Both the position numbers and the translations under genes were made by a program. This document shows positions 9,908 to 21,516 of a stretch of 55,254 nucleotides of DNA, piece by piece. Below the pieces are notes generated by a model. It made no database searches and had not been told where the DNA came from. It worked only from the letters and a program-made list of their open reading frames with translations. The stretch is from positions 2,981-58,234 of the forward strand of contig WIDE01000047.1 of assembly GCA_015039315.1 (NCBI GenBank), read 5' to 3'. Positions within the stretch are counted from its first letter, which is position 1; each line of letters opens with the position of its first letter. Source of the DNA: Clavulina sp. PMI_390. Lineage: Eukaryota > Basidiomycota > Agaricomycetes > Cantharellales > Hydnaceae.

Positions 9908-11303
9908 ATGTTGTCCCTCGCTCTCTTATTGGCAGGCTTCGGTCTTGGCGCCAATGCTCTCAGTTCCACCCTTCAAACCCTTACTGCTACTATTAGCCCA
10001 AATCCTGAGGGCGTCACTTTTCAGTACTACATGCCCACAGCCCTTTATCACCCACCACCCTTAATCGTTGCTCTTCACTATTGCACGGGCACCGGGTCCG
10101 CGTACTTCTCGGGCACTGGATATGCTACCTACGCTGATACACACGGGTACATTGTGATCTACCCCACATGTGAGTTCACAGATATAGCTGCACTTCCAAC
10201 ATGAGTAACTGATTACTGAAACATCTCTAGCTCCACATTCTGGTACTTGTTGGGATGTCTCGAGCCCTGCTACCCTGACTCATAATGGAGGTGGTGACTC
10301 GATTGCCATATCGTCGGTGGTCAAGTGGGCTATCGCTAATTGGGGCGTTGATTCTTCGAGGGTTTATGCTGTTGGAACCAGTTCCGGAGCAATGATGACC
10401 AATGTTCCTATTATCATACATTTTACTCCATCAGTCCAGTCTGACCAACATGTTACGCTCTCAGGTCCTTCTCGGCGCCTATCCGGATATCTTTGCTGCG
10501 GGCGCCTCGTATTCCGGCGTCCCTTTTGGCTGCTTTGCAGGAACAGCAGTGGATGAGTGGAACAGCGCTTGTGCCTTGGGACAAGTGGTTCAGACTCCGG
10601 CGCAATGGGTAAGGAATGTTCCTCTGCCCTCTCCGCATTCCTTATGCTAGTGATATTGCTCATGCTGAACAACTTTCTAGGGTGATTTGGTTCGCAATGC
10701 TTACCCTGGATATACTGGCCGCCGACCCGCTATGCAACGTTGGTAATTTTCACTTTGCTGCGTGTTGCAGATCTTGACTACTCTGGACCCAACCCTTAAT
10801 ACTTTAGAGTGGCACGGCACTGCCGACACGACACTTTACCCACAAAACTTCTGGGAGGGTATCAAGCAATGGACGAATGTTGATGGGTACTCCCAAACTC
10901 CCACTTCCAACATCACTAACAGCCCTACTACTGGCTACTCCACCGCTACCTATGGTCCACTCTTCGTTGCCATCCTGGCTCAAGGTGTTGGCCATACCGT
11001 CCCCGATTGGCCGATCCAAACACTCCAGTTCTTTAACTTGACCAGCCTGTCGCCAAATGGCGGATCAACAACCACTTCTAAGGCTACCACCACCACCACC
11101 TCTCACGCTTCGACCACCTCTTCCGCCAGTGGCGCGACGCAGACCAAGTATGGTCAATGGTAAGCTGGTTCCCAACACACATCTATCAAACAAAGTGTTA
11201 ATCCACAACCTGTAGTGGTGGAATCGGTTGGACTGGGCCCACAACCTGCGCATCAGGCTCGACCTGCACTTACTCGAATGCTTACTACTCTCAGTGTCTC
11301 TAG
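9908..11303 (+). CDS. Secreted carbohydrate esterase family 1 (acetyl xylan/feruloyl esterase type) with C-terminal CBM1
   Basis: Six exons are proposed: 9908-10169, 10231-10403, 10465-10608, 10681-10738, 10808-11159 and 11216-11303, giving 358 residues. The signal peptide is [17 protein letters not shown]. The alpha/beta-hydrolase core has the nucleophile elbow [11 protein letters not shown] (GxSxG), then GVPFGCF, a conserved [14 protein letters not shown]sp region and a GVGHTVPDW segment with the catalytic His. A Thr/Ser-rich linker rich in TTT runs leads to a fungal cellulose-binding module: [15 protein letters not shown] followed by YYSQCL, with the four conserved Cys. The fold and CBM1 point to removal of acetyl or feruloyl groups from plant cell-wall xylan outside the cell. 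The exact ester substrate cannot be told from sequence. It is divergent from the small secreted candidate. Confidence 0.93.
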
Positions 11304-11630
11304 TTTAGTTCAGACATTATGTGATTTCCTGAGTACCTAGTGCAACATCATTTCTTCCATGTCCGTGTGCTCGGCATGAGATTTTGATATTATAAGCCTT
11401 TTTCTTCCTCAGAAGGCTTCGTTAGTTTATAACTAATGTAGGCGCTTCTGCAGCGTGTACAGAGCCATGGTAAGACGAGAACAAATTTTGGTAAAGTGAG
11501 AAATTCTTCGGCAAATCAAGCAATTCCATTCGCCGGAATTGAACTTATGTCAGCAGTTTCACACGCTTCCCTGTGAAACCATTCTCCTGCCTTCACCCAG
11601 CATCTTGTTTGCATCCTTGCGTCCCCCATC
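11304..11630. other. Intergenic region between the esterase and SDH3
   Basis: No gene seen. It contains the 3' end of the esterase transcript and the SDH3 promoter. The short hairpin-like GAAGGCTTCGTTAG region near 11413 is not strong enough to call a terminator, and fungal Pol II genes would not need one. Confidence 0.4.
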
Positions 11631-12409
11631 ATGATTGTTACTCGTACTCTTGGGCTTGGACGCCCCAACTTGCTCGCGCGAGGTGACTCAACCCTCTTTT
11701 CTTCAATATTCGTTTGTAGATGCTCATCGACATTAGCAGTCGCTCGACCTGTCTCTGCTGGATCTCTCACTGGTGCTAAACGGTACGTCCAATCATGAAT
11801 AGCCTCTAACAGCCGTTCTGATGCGCTACATCCAGTGGGATTCAGGTGGAACGTGTTCCTGCCTCTTCGCAAGAGATCCTGAACGCACAGCGACTCCGAC
11901 GGCCGTCCAGCCCTCATTTCACCATCTATCAACCTCAAATGACCTGGATTCCCAGTATTGTTCACCGTGGTACCGGTGTTGGTCTGAGCGCTGGTAAATC
12001 CTAATATTATTTCCTGTTGGTGAACGGTCGAGGCAGTTCTCACCATTCCTCGTTCGATCACCTTTGTAGGTATCTACGCGTTCCTTATTGCCTACATCGC
12101 TGCTCCTGTTACTGGCATTCCTGTGGACTCGACCCATGTCATTGAGCTCGTCCAGAGCTTCCCGGAATGGCTCAAGCTGTCGGCCAAAGCTATTATTGCC
12201 CTTCCATTCACCTTCCACTCATTCAATGGGCTACGCCACTTGGGATGGGATTTGGTCCGAGGTGAGCCTCCACTTTCCATATGTTCACTTGATAAGATTA
12301 TCCAACTGACCGGTTAATTTTAGGCACAAGCGTCAAAGCTGTCTACCGCACTGGCTACACCGTCATTGCAGCTTCCGTTGTCTCTACGATTGCCCTGTTG
12401 ATGGTGTAA
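11631..12409 (+). CDS. SDH3: Succinate dehydrogenase cytochrome b560 subunit (SDHC)
   Basis: Membrane anchor of respiratory complex II. It binds heme b and forms part of the ubiquinone site in the inner mitochondrial membrane. Four exons are proposed: 11631-11782, 11836-11993, 12070-12261 and 12324-12409, giving 195 residues. The N-terminal 50 residues are Arg/Ser/Leu-rich and almost free of acidic residues, as expected of a mitochondrial presequence. The family signature [20 protein letters not shown] and the heme-ligand region [12 protein letters not shown] are present, with three hydrophobic helices (from [20 protein letters not shown] and [17 protein letters not shown]). The region around SIVHR is where SDHI fungicides bind in other fungi. 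No unusual change can be judged without an alignment. Confidence 0.95.
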
Positions 12410-12590
12410 TCATACTATTAAGCCTATATGGTTCCTTTCCAGCAGTTGTTAGAACTCAATGTGTATTCTTTTCGCACACTCATGGGAAGAGCTTGGATCC
12501 GGATGTTGCTTGTGATTTTTTGCATCTGTGACGCGTTGATGTCACCAAGGTCTGTGTGTGATTGCCTCCTCACTTTCAGCAACACAAGCC

Positions 12591-12593
<3 letters not shown>

Positions 12594-12625
<32 letters not shown>
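12594..12625 (+). repeat. (AG)16 microsatellite in the 5' leader of the AXL2-like gene
   Basis: Uninterrupted AG dinucleotide run of 32 bp that ends 21 bp before the ATG at 12647. It lies in the expected 5' untranslated region. Confidence 0.95.
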
Positions 12626-12627
<2 letters not shown>

Positions 12628-12646
12628 TAGCGAACCCACGAAATCA

Positions 12647-14738
12647 ATGCGTCCCCTCCACCACATCTCCACTGTGTTTGCACCACTAGCCGCGTTTGCG
12701 ATGGCACAATCAATCCTTCCAGCTGCGCGCGTCGCAATCCCGTTGGCTGCTCAGCTCAATATGTCAAATCCGCTCGCTGTCGTCAGTGGCGCGTTTCCGA
12801 TCCCGTTTGACGCGAATGATGATGAAAGTCCAACCATTCGGGTTCCCCATGCTTGGTCATTCAGCATTGGCTGGGCTGCCAACACGTTCACGCGCTCGAA
12901 CACATCCGCCATCGGTGACCTCGTTTACTGGGCCGCGCAGGGACCGGATAATGGACAGTTGCCTCCTTGGATTCAATTTGACAGCGACAGCCTCACCTTC
13001 TTTGGCGTGACGCCTACTCCTGCCTCCCTCGATGCACAAAACAGCACTCTCACAATCTACATGTATGCCGGGAATAAACATAAAAATAACGCGACCGCCG
13101 TTTCAAGCGCTTTTAGGTTAGAAATATCGGACAATCGGCTGGTCGTAACCTCTCCTCTAGCTCCTGTCGAAGCCACTGCAGGTCATGTTCTCTCGGCTAG
13201 CTTGCTCCCATGGATTAACTCCTCTGTCACTTTCCTCCACTGGCACCCGTATAATGACAGCTTTCGGGTCTTCGTGGATACTGTCGCCGAGAATTGGCTT
13301 CGCTGGGACAAGTAAGCTATCGCATAACTGTTCCCTATCGCACAAAAAAGCAAGCTTGACCAAATCCGCCCTTTCATGTAGTTCATCTTTACAAATCAGT
13401 GGAGTTGTTGCCGAAGCAGACAGGCTTGGGCGATCATTTGGTATTCCTGTGACAATCGAAGACTCAACTGGTCAAAGCATGCTCTCAACGTCACTTCCTG
13501 TCAACATCCTTCCTTATCCATTTGCAGATATGGTTCTTCCCAACATCACGATCAAGGCTGGAGAGCAGCTCGAACTCTCGCTCGATAACCTTACGCGCCC
13601 TTCCGGACACATGTTCCAGTACTCTTTAGCCTGCTCCTCGTCATGGTTGACTTGTGGCTCGAACCTCACTATCCAAGGCGCGCCGCCTACAGACTCTTCT
13701 CCTACTGCGCCAGTTGAGATTTGCCTTATTTCGTCCACTTTAATGAACTATACTGTGTCAGCCGCATTTTTCGTGGAGTTGATACCCTCGCTGGGCTCAA
13801 CGGCTCTGGCCTCATCTTCGCGACTTCATGTTCATCAATTGCTCATGATCATCGCCTTATCTGTCGCCATGGTGGGGTTAGTAGGACTGTTGGTGGGGCT
13901 AAACAAACGTCGCTCTCTCCGAAGGGGTACCACGACTAGATCGCTTGGAACCGGCCCCGTGCTACCCAGTGCATTGATTTTCGCCCATCCCTATGATAAT
14001 GGTTCTCTGGCTCCAAGCATGGATAAGTCTTCGTATCGCTCTGGCACGAAAAGCCAAGATAACGCGCATTTTACGTCCATGCCTCCATATGACCCTGCCG
14101 ATTCGGCTCAACTCGAACGAAAATCTCCGTTTCTACAGTCAACGCCCTCTTCCCTTTCCCCGCCTAAGTATGGACTGCGACAAAATAGTTATGAGAGGGT
14201 GGTACCCAACAGGCACCGCTCAGTGCTTGACATATCGCCGAGCATGACTCTACCCACCGTGGCTGAGGAGAAGGAGAGCAGGAACTCGATTCAATCTCTA
14301 GAAGCAATTGATAACAATCGCAACGAGCAAAGCGATATTGCTGAAGCAAGCCGCAAAATCCAGTTGTCAACAGCCCCAAGCGCAGCCGCTAGCATGACGC
14401 ACATGCCGAGTATGAATTTTGGGTTGCTACTCTCACCAGCTCCACTTGATCATTCAGCAAGCCCTACGACCGAATCATCCTTGGATGACCATCCTAATAC
14501 TAGTCGCACTAGACGCTACTTCGATATTCATGCTATCAGCTCTCAGAGCCAGGACACAGAAACACGCAGTGTCAACTCAGAGTATGATTCGCTGCCAAGT
14601 TGGGATAGTGAATCTACTTGGCACTATGAGCGCCGACGGAGACCTCCGAGTCCCGTATGGCGTCGCGACGATGTAGAGAAGGATATTACACTTTGGGACA
14701 AGATGCATGAAGAAGCAAAGAATCTGACACTCAGCTGA
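12647..14738 (+). CDS. AXL2-like type I membrane protein with cadherin-like (CADG) domains
   Basis: Two exons are proposed, 12647-13311 and 13382-14738 (70-nt intron), giving 673 residues. A signal peptide ends near AFAMA. The ectodomain carries two repeats with the dystroglycan-type cadherin pattern: LPPWIQFDSDSLTFFGVTP followed by YMYAGN, then a second half with LASSSR before the membrane. Several NxS/T sites are present. One transmembrane helix (LLMIIALSVAMVGLVGLLVG) is followed by a basic stop-transfer KRRSLRRG and a roughly 260-residue Ser-rich cytoplasmic tail. The architecture matches yeast Axl2, an axial bud-site landmark, and its filamentous homologues implicated in septation or polarity. 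Direct function here is inferred from architecture. The frame remains open upstream of ATG 12647, but the (AG)16 run makes that part an unlikely coding region. Confidence 0.8.
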
Positions 14739-15692
14739 AAGACCAACGACTTATATGTCTGTGCGTAGCCAGTCTGCTACGCCATAGGTCACCATATAAC
14801 GGAGGAACATATCCTAGGTCAAAAATGGACACGATTATTACATAGGTTACATCGCCCTCTTGCACGCGCATATACATGTACATCGAACACTTTATGAGCT
14901 CAATAGTATCTTACCTATGACTTAGAGCGTTGTAGTGACTGGATTGTAGAAATATTGAGATCGTTAGTGTGGAATCATTCTTGCGTATCACTGTGGGGCT
15001 AAGGGGAACACAGCGACGCCGTCGTTGACATTGCTAGAAGTTAGTGACGAGCAAGCTTAGCGTCATGAGAAGGCTGAAACATAGATCCTTATATTGTCTT
15101 ATGGAGCAGTTGAGGGTACACGGCGGGAGAAATGACAGAAAGTGAGGTCATAGCAGACCTCCTGAACCTCTTTTATCGTTGTGCTACACGTAAGCATCCA
15201 TGCTCAAAACTTCCTGCCGTAGTTCAGAATTCAATGCTGCAGGCTCGCTTGGAGTGAACTAGAATTATGCTTCTCCCCAACTACTCGGGCAAGTTCCTCT
15301 CTCTCCCAAGTAGAGGATAAAATATCCCTAGGGAATGATGACGACCTCTGTTGAGGAGTGGGTGTCGCGTGACGTGTCCTACGATAGCTAACGTGAATCT
15401 AGGACTGACTAGCCTTTCTCACGTAGAGCACATGACGGGGAACTAGTAACATTCACCACACCAGATTGGAGGTTTTCAGTGACCTATTCATTGATCTGGC
15501 CAAGAAGCAGATCGAGGAAACAGGTTTCTATTCGAAGGGTAGATCCAAATGCCCAATAAGTAATCGTCGCAATAGCCTGCAAGCTTCGGTGAAAAGAATA
15601 GGGCAGGCTCAGAAGTGAACCACAGAGGAGTAGACGATCATGGGAGCTCACGTTATATCAATCCCATGATAAGCAGAATGTATCATCCCCAT
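14739..15692. other. Gene-free stretch, about 950 bp
   Basis: I read both strands and found no conserved motif, no long frame and no convincing RNA gene. It separates two genes that converge on it, so it should mostly hold 3' untranslated sequence. Confidence 0.5.
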
Positions 15693-15997
15693 CTATCTTG
15701 ACGCGCGCTTGAAATAGCTACTATTCACCGCGGTGGCTTGGGCCATCTCAAAGACGCTTTCCCCAACGCCGAGGAACTTCTCTGCAACCGACCGCATTGT
15801 GGGCTCTGATATCGCTGATGTTTGTGGCCTGTCGTTCGTGCGACAAGGTTAGAACCGACTTCATGACCTAAGATGTCCACAAGGAGATTAGGAGCCTCCC
15901 TGACTTACTCAAATCCGCTTGATCGCTTGACACCTGCAATGACAGTGGAAAGCAAGACCACGTCCACGGCGTAGTGCACCAAACGTCCTAGAACCAT
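15693..15997 (-). CDS. DUF1748 family small membrane protein
   Basis: Two exons, 15997-15909 and 15828-15693, with a GTAAGT...CAG intron of 80 nt, give 74 residues. The protein starts MVLGRLVHYAVDVVLLSTV and continues IAGVKRSSGF, then VAEKFLGVGESVFE and SSYFKR near the end. This order and size match DUF1748, a small fungal membrane protein family of unknown function with one N-terminal hydrophobic helix. Each exon is too short to stand out alone, which makes the gene easy to miss. The upstream intergenic gap to the end of the MFS transporter on the same strand is 341 bp. Confidence 0.85.
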
Positions 15998-16338
15998 GAT
16001 TGATTGCGGATATGGATTAGAGAGAAGGAAGGACTAGTTTGTAGGAGGATGGGAGGAAAGGGGCGAGGCTATATAGGCTGCCGAACGCGCACACGACTCG
16101 GAACGGCAAGGGGTTGGAGGCTAATGATACACAACAAGGGGCAATATTGCCAAACCACAAAACAAAATTGGAGGAGAAAAACTCGAAAACTATAGGAGAG
16201 ATGGAGTAGGATAGCGAGATTAACAAGGGAAACGGGCGTATTTTAGTTGGAGTGTGAGAAGTGGGATCCGAACCCGAGATTGGAAGAGAGAGACAGAAGG
16301 ATATCCAGCATAACAGAGCCCTACTTTCGCGAAGGTTC

Positions 16339-18846
16339 TCACTCCGCACTGGACCCAACGCTACTAGATAACATCGAAGACACGTCGCTTGGATAGCGCA
16401 GATCCTTCGCGGTCCTCGAGCGTCCTCGCTTGCGCCGGCCCTGCCGAGAAGGGGTAGCAGATGGGTCCGGTGACAGCGTGGTAGTCGCTGTTTTCAAAAG
16501 GCGAGGAGATATCTTCCGGTGAGGCGAGACAAAAAGAAGAGAGATAAACGCTGTTAGAAGAAGAATTGCCCCAGAGACAAAGATGGCTCCAGGGAAGAAT
16601 GCGACAGTCTTGACATAAATTTCACCGAAAAGGACTGGCTGTTATTGATTGATTCATCGTCAGCATCCTAGCCTGGTAAGTACAAGCAGCGGTGGAACAA
16701 GGGTCGACATACCGAAATAATGTTCTGACCCAGCGCCTGCAGCATGGAAATCGCTCCAAACATGCTTCCTACATTCCCACCATCGCCGTCAGTGGCGCTA
16801 TCAGCCATCAAAGAGACCATGATGCTCTGCATAGAGGGCAAAGCACCTCCCCCAAGAGAACTCATTGTCGAAATGATCATAAATGAGATCGTGTTGGGAG
16901 CAAGAGCTGTGCATGCGGACGCGAGCACATCGAGGAAGATAGATAATCTGGCTAGTCGAAGATCGAATATCATCGCAGGCAGATGGAGAGCGCGACGTTC
17001 TGCAGCCGATAGGGGTGGATCAGACACCGCGGCGGCGCTTGCTTTCCTGGGCTTGAAAATTTTGAAGAGGGCTAGTAGGTAAAGTAGTCCCGCGTGAGCA
17101 GGAAGGCCGTGCGACTTGGGAGAAACTTGGTCACCTGGGAGAATGAGCATGAGCCATGCTGCTCTACACGAAGCGATTACCGTCACGTAGAACCCAAGCT
17201 ACAATATACCGTCTCGCTGAGTCACACAGCTATTTGACCGAGCTACAATGAATACTTACTTGAGCAGCGTCCCACCCAAACATATGCTCAGCATAGAGGT
17301 ACTTGGGGGGAGCCAAGCCCTATAATATGCAGTCAGAGATTACTAATGGTCGAGGCTATTTCAGATCTGAATTCCAAAATTTGCACCCACATTCAACAAG
17401 AAACCACAAAAAGTGGCAACTCCCAGGAGGGTGACATCAACATCCCACGCAGCGGTGCGAGGGTCGCCTTCCCCGAGAGCATTCTTGCGCGGAAGAAGGA
17501 CCCCTAGTGGTCGGAAAAGGGAAACGATCTTGCCTGTGAATGAGGTAGGTGGCTGAGTAGCGAGCGAGGCCTCCTTCACTTTGCGTGCTTCCTCTGAAAG
17601 GGACTCAGGGATGAGAAGGGGGATATGCAGGAGGTTGATCAAGTTGGCGGAGGCAGAGATGTAGAAGAGGGACATAGTTGGTAAGTGTCCATAGCGAAGA
17701 GCGATTGAGCCGATGGCAGGGCCCAACGAAACCCCAAGGAAGAATAAACCTGCAAATAGGGCAAACGTCTTGGCCCTATGTCATTCATCATGACGTGAGT
17801 AGAGCATCAGAACTCAAGATTAGAAGCAGTACATCTGGAATAGTATCCGTACCTCGAGCCAGGAGCAGAGCAGTCAGAGATGTACGCGTTTGTGGCGGCA
17901 TTGAAGGTGGCCCAGCTCCCGAAGATGCCTTCCAAGATGGAGCCGATAAGTAGTGTATACTGGCCCAGATGGAGTTGTGTGCCATAGGCGGCACAGAAGA
18001 TGAATACGAGGTCCCTTTAGGGAAGAAGGCAGGGATTAGTGAAGCTTAGGCATAGTGGACGAGGAGGAGAAGATGACGCAGAATGCAAGACATACTGGGA
18101 AATGAAGCCTAGAACGACAAGCCACGACACCCATCGACGCCCAAAGCGATCGCCTTCGAAGCCACCCGAATGGGCGACAGAGAGAGTTGCATGAAGGCGT
18201 CATCAGCACGCTTCAACTGAATTGGACAGAGCGATGACAGCATACCAAATGACCCCCAATATCCAGAGCTCACCACGCTGAGTAACCCAATGGATGTGTT
18301 GAGAATGGCTTGAAGTGACGCAGCAGACGCCTGCACTGCGGGATCGGAAAGGCAGGCCTTGGTTGGGCCCGTGTGCGGAAGGGGATTGCGCTCGAAGAAT
18401 TTAAATGACGCGGGGGAGATAAGCAAACTGGTGTTGGCCTCCGCCACAGGCGAGTCAGGGGTGAAGACCGTGTGTTCATGGCGGACTGCAGAGCAGGCTA
18501 GGATGGTAAAAGGGGTGTCAGATGAGTTGTATAGAGGAAATGGGCGTTGTTTGCTCACCAAGGTGAGTGTAAACGTCAACTCGAGGGGCGAGCGTCAAGC
18601 CTCGCTGGTGGTGGATTACAACATCCATTCCAGCAACAATCAGTCAATACGCTCAGGAAAACCTCAGAGATATGAAAAGCTCACGGAAAGTGATGCCAGC
18701 ATCACAAGCAGCACGACTTTGCCAGGTGTGGGTCTCCGAAACCACGACCTCTGGTCCGTCTTGGTGCCCAGCAACGGGGTCGTTTCAGACGCGAGCCTTT
18801 CTGCAGCTACAAAGCCCTCTAGATCGTGCTCAGGATCGACAGACAT
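16339..18846 (-). CDS. Major facilitator superfamily transporter
   Basis: Ten exons are proposed: 18846-18685, 18604-18559, 18497-18246, 18153-18096, 18014-17853, 17775-17391, 17319-17260, 17198-17135, 17071-16713 and 16638-16339, giving 615 residues. The cytosolic N-terminus contains ETTPLLG, an acidic dileucine-like motif. TM1 follows (VVLLVMLASLS). The MFS loop 2-3 signature reads GDRFGRRWV (exons 3-4 junction: GSFGDRFGRRW), and later helices include LLIGSILEGIFGSW, LFAGLFFLGVSLGPAIGS and FCGFLLN. The tail after the last helix is basic (KISPRLLK, GRRKRGRSR). The nearest resemblance is to the HIAT1/tetracycline-resistance-like MFS group. Substrate is unknown. All splice joins are in phase with GT-AG borders. 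Confidence 0.9.
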
Positions 18847-19065
18847 GGCAAGAGGTGGTGGTTGGGAATAGCTGGGAACGTAAAAAGTGGAGGGGAGGGC
18901 TAGCTGATGCTGGTACCCACGAGGATAAATGGCAGCTGCCCGAAGCGATACGGGGTTGCTCGTCCATAGATAGATAACAATAACAATCATGAATAATACG
19001 AATAAACAAGGCCGCCTCGTGGGTACCCTCGCGGCGCGCGCGCCTTCCCCTTTGGTTGTGTGTCA

Positions 19066-19948
19066 TCAACCCGAACGATCTGATGCGATCTCCGCCCCGC
19101 GCGACATCTTGAGCCTCACGTACTTCGGCCCTCCTGGTTGCCCAAATGGTCGCCATCCCATTGCATATCCCTGCGATTTGCCACCGAGGTGTGGCGGTGG
19201 AACGAAGAATTGTGGCTGAGGACGTGTAGGGATCGGATGTGGTAGCGTCCTTGCTGCTAATGCTGGTAATGTCCGATGCCTTTTCCTCTTGTGCCTCCTA
19301 CGCTTGGGTTCCGCGCTGGGGACCTCACATGCATGGATGATCGAAAGTCGTCTGGAGCTATGCCGCGACAGATTTGATGAACTAGTCAGAGCCAGAATAG
19401 TGTGTGTGGAAGCATCAAAAGATTCCTTTGACGTGTATACAGGGATTGTAATAGCTGTGTGCTAGGAGAAACAGAGGGATGCTGGTGAACGAGAGGCATT
19501 GCACAGGGTAGCCAAAGCTTACAATGACTGGAGCAGAGTCCTTTAATGGGTGGAAAGCGGATTGAATAGATCTCTTATGCCGCTCCAAGGCTTCTGAATC
19601 GGTATCTTCGATGGGACGTATTCGAGGTCTGCTTACGAGGGAAACAGGAATCAGCTGATTGGATGGGGATGTTTCTCGTATGACTGACATTGATGGACCC
19701 ACTAGACCCTTCTCGCAAACAATATCAACCGGAGCAGACCCAGAAACAAGGCGCAACAATTGAGATTCTTTCCCAGTGCCGGTGGGAGAGGTGTGGGACG
19801 ATAGGCGGTCTAGCGATGATGCAACAGGTAATGAATCCCCAAACTGAGCAGCAAGCAACGATGTTAGCGAGCTTTGAATCTCTGCGTCTGGCCGAAATGT
19901 TCCATGTTCTTCGTCGCCAAACACCTGACGGCGAGTCGTTTTCTGCAT
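19066..19948 (-). CDS. Unknown basic nuclear-type protein
   Basis: Two exons, 19948-19523 and 19461-19066 (61-nt GTAAGC...TAG intron), give 273 residues. No family recognised. The first half is Ser/Leu-rich and mildly acidic. The second half holds a dense basic cluster, KRRRHKRKRHR, which looks like a nuclear or nucleolar localisation signal. A Gly/Pro-rich C-terminal section (WRPFGQPGGPKYVRLK) follows. The start is the first ATG in frame, and the frame is open a little further upstream. It is divergent from the NOP15 gene 99 bp away, so co-regulation with ribosome biogenesis is possible, but that is inference. Confidence 0.6.
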
Positions 19949-20047
19949 TGAGACACTCGTTGAGGTTGCTAGGTCATTGGCCTCGATGGACACATAAGTA
20001 AACACAACCCCCCGCGGATCTGAAAAATCTTGGCTCCTGCTTTCATT

Positions 20048-21332
20048 ATGCCCAAAGACTCAAAAAAGCGCTCAGCACCTTCGGGTGTGACCAGTGAATC
20101 TGTTCGCAGCAGCGACAAAGAACTCCTTGAGCGTCCCCTCAAACGCTCTAAAGCCTCTACCTCAAAAACTATCTCCATGCCCAAAAGAACCGCTCTTGCT
20201 AAGAAATCATCGAAGCCCAGGGCAGCAAAAGAGTCATCCGAATCTGAAGCCTCAGAGCAGAATGAAGAAGATAGCGAGGAGGACGAGGATGGGGATGATG
20301 AACCTGCCGAATCGACACATCTAAAAGGGTTCTCCGATGCCGAGTCGTCAGACTCGGATTCGGACGACGACGACGGAGTGGATGATGTGCCCGTCGACGT
20401 GGCCAAGCTTCCGACCGTGGCAAAGGATGATGCTACTGTGCAACGAAAATTGGCCAAGGCTCGCAAGCAGCAGGTATGTACGGCTGCTAGTTATTCAGTA
20501 TTCTGCTCTGGGTATGCTGATCGTTTGAAACAATGCTAGGCCGTAGAGCGTGGAGTAGTGTATCTTGGGCGGATACCTCATGGATTCTATGAGGATCAAA
20601 TGCGTGGCTACTTTTCGCAATTCGGTGAAATCACCCGTGTACGCTTATCACGAAACAAAAAGGTTCGTCTTTACCCGTATCAATCTGCTGTTGGGATCCG
20701 ATTTTTGACTTGACCGGCCCTATTTAGACTGGGCGATCCAAACACTACGGGTACTTAGAGTTTGCCTCCGCTCCCGTCGCTGAAATTGTCTGCGAGACGA
20801 TGAACAACTACCTCCTAATGGGTCACATACTTGTGTGTGAGATGATACCGAAAGACCGTGTTCACCCTGAGCTTTGGGTCGGAGCAAATCGGAAATGGCG
20901 CAAGGTTCCAACTGATCGAGTGGCACGCGTTTCCCACAACCGGGTGAGTACTTTTGCTCTTGTCTTCACGGCCCTGATGCGGAATCTTCGCGATGAGAAA
21001 TAACTCCCTTTCTTGCCGCGCTGTACTCGTTTCGGGAATCTTCGATCTTCCTTTCTCAACTGATTATCCGGTCTGTTTGGCATCAGGAACGAGACGAGAA
21101 GTCGAAAGCTCGCGTCGAGGCTCGCCTAATGAAGCGCCAACAACAAAAGCAGGAGAGGCTTAAGGCAGCGGGTATCGATTACGATATCGCTGCAGTGGGC
21201 ACTGGCTACTCTGTACGTGTCTATTCACCATTCATTTCCCCGCTCTTTGCAGGTTACATAATGTACACGTTTATTGACAACCAATGTTCTTTGTTGACGG
21301 CTATCAAGTTGAAACCTGTGGAGGCGACTTAG
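20048..21332 (+). CDS. RRM ribosome-biogenesis protein (NOP15 / NIFK type)
   Basis: Five exons are proposed: 20048-20473, 20540-20662, 20728-20943, 21087-21212 and 21309-21332, giving 304 residues. The N-terminal 140 residues are Lys-rich, then strongly acidic ([13 protein letters not shown]). A single RRM follows with RNP2 [11 protein letters not shown] and RNP1 SKHYGYLEF, then [12 protein letters not shown], which is conserved after the RRM in yeast Nop15 and human NIFK. The tail is a basic coiled segment ([14 protein letters not shown]). The family acts in the nucleolus in 60S subunit pre-rRNA processing. The last coding exon has only seven codons plus the stop and depends on the AAG acceptor at 21308. 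Confidence 0.93.
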
Positions 21333-21516
21333 AGTTCATACATGTGACGGATCGGTCGATTGGAAGGTGCAGACGATGATCGGATTTAGGGGTTTGTTTG
21401 TCGATATAAACAGTTGCTTAGTCTTATTTGTACTCCTGGCGAGCAACACGAGGCGACCACGCACGCCCACGCCCTTCTTACTATTCTAGTGGTCCTTTTT
21501 CTTTTTGCTTCGTCCG
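21333..21516. promoter_or_regulatory. Promoter region of the giant disordered protein gene
   Basis: Short gap of 184 bp between co-directional genes. It contains a CTTTTTCTTTTTG pyrimidine run just before the ATG at 21517, typical of a fungal Pol II initiation region. Confidence 0.4.

Noticed and set aside
10743..10807. 28-nt intron plus frameshift in the CE1 esterase
   Set aside because: Using donor 10739 and acceptor 10807 gives a normal 69-nt intron and restores the conserved QWHGTADTT region.
11400..11425. Hairpin-like AAGCC...GGCTT region considered as a terminator
   Set aside because: Fungal Pol II genes do not use such intrinsic terminators and the stem is weak.
11683..11719. 37-nt intron in SDH3
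   Set aside because: Removing it puts a stop in frame, while reading through keeps the frame open to the next intron.
16240..16300. tRNA-like T-arm (GGGTTCGGATCCC on the minus strand)
   Set aside because: The stem does not pair properly and no acceptor, D or anticodon arms could be drawn around it.
18359..18871. Plus-strand frame of 170 codons over the MFS gene
   Set aside because: It spans several well-supported exons and introns of the antisense transporter and has no conserved motif.
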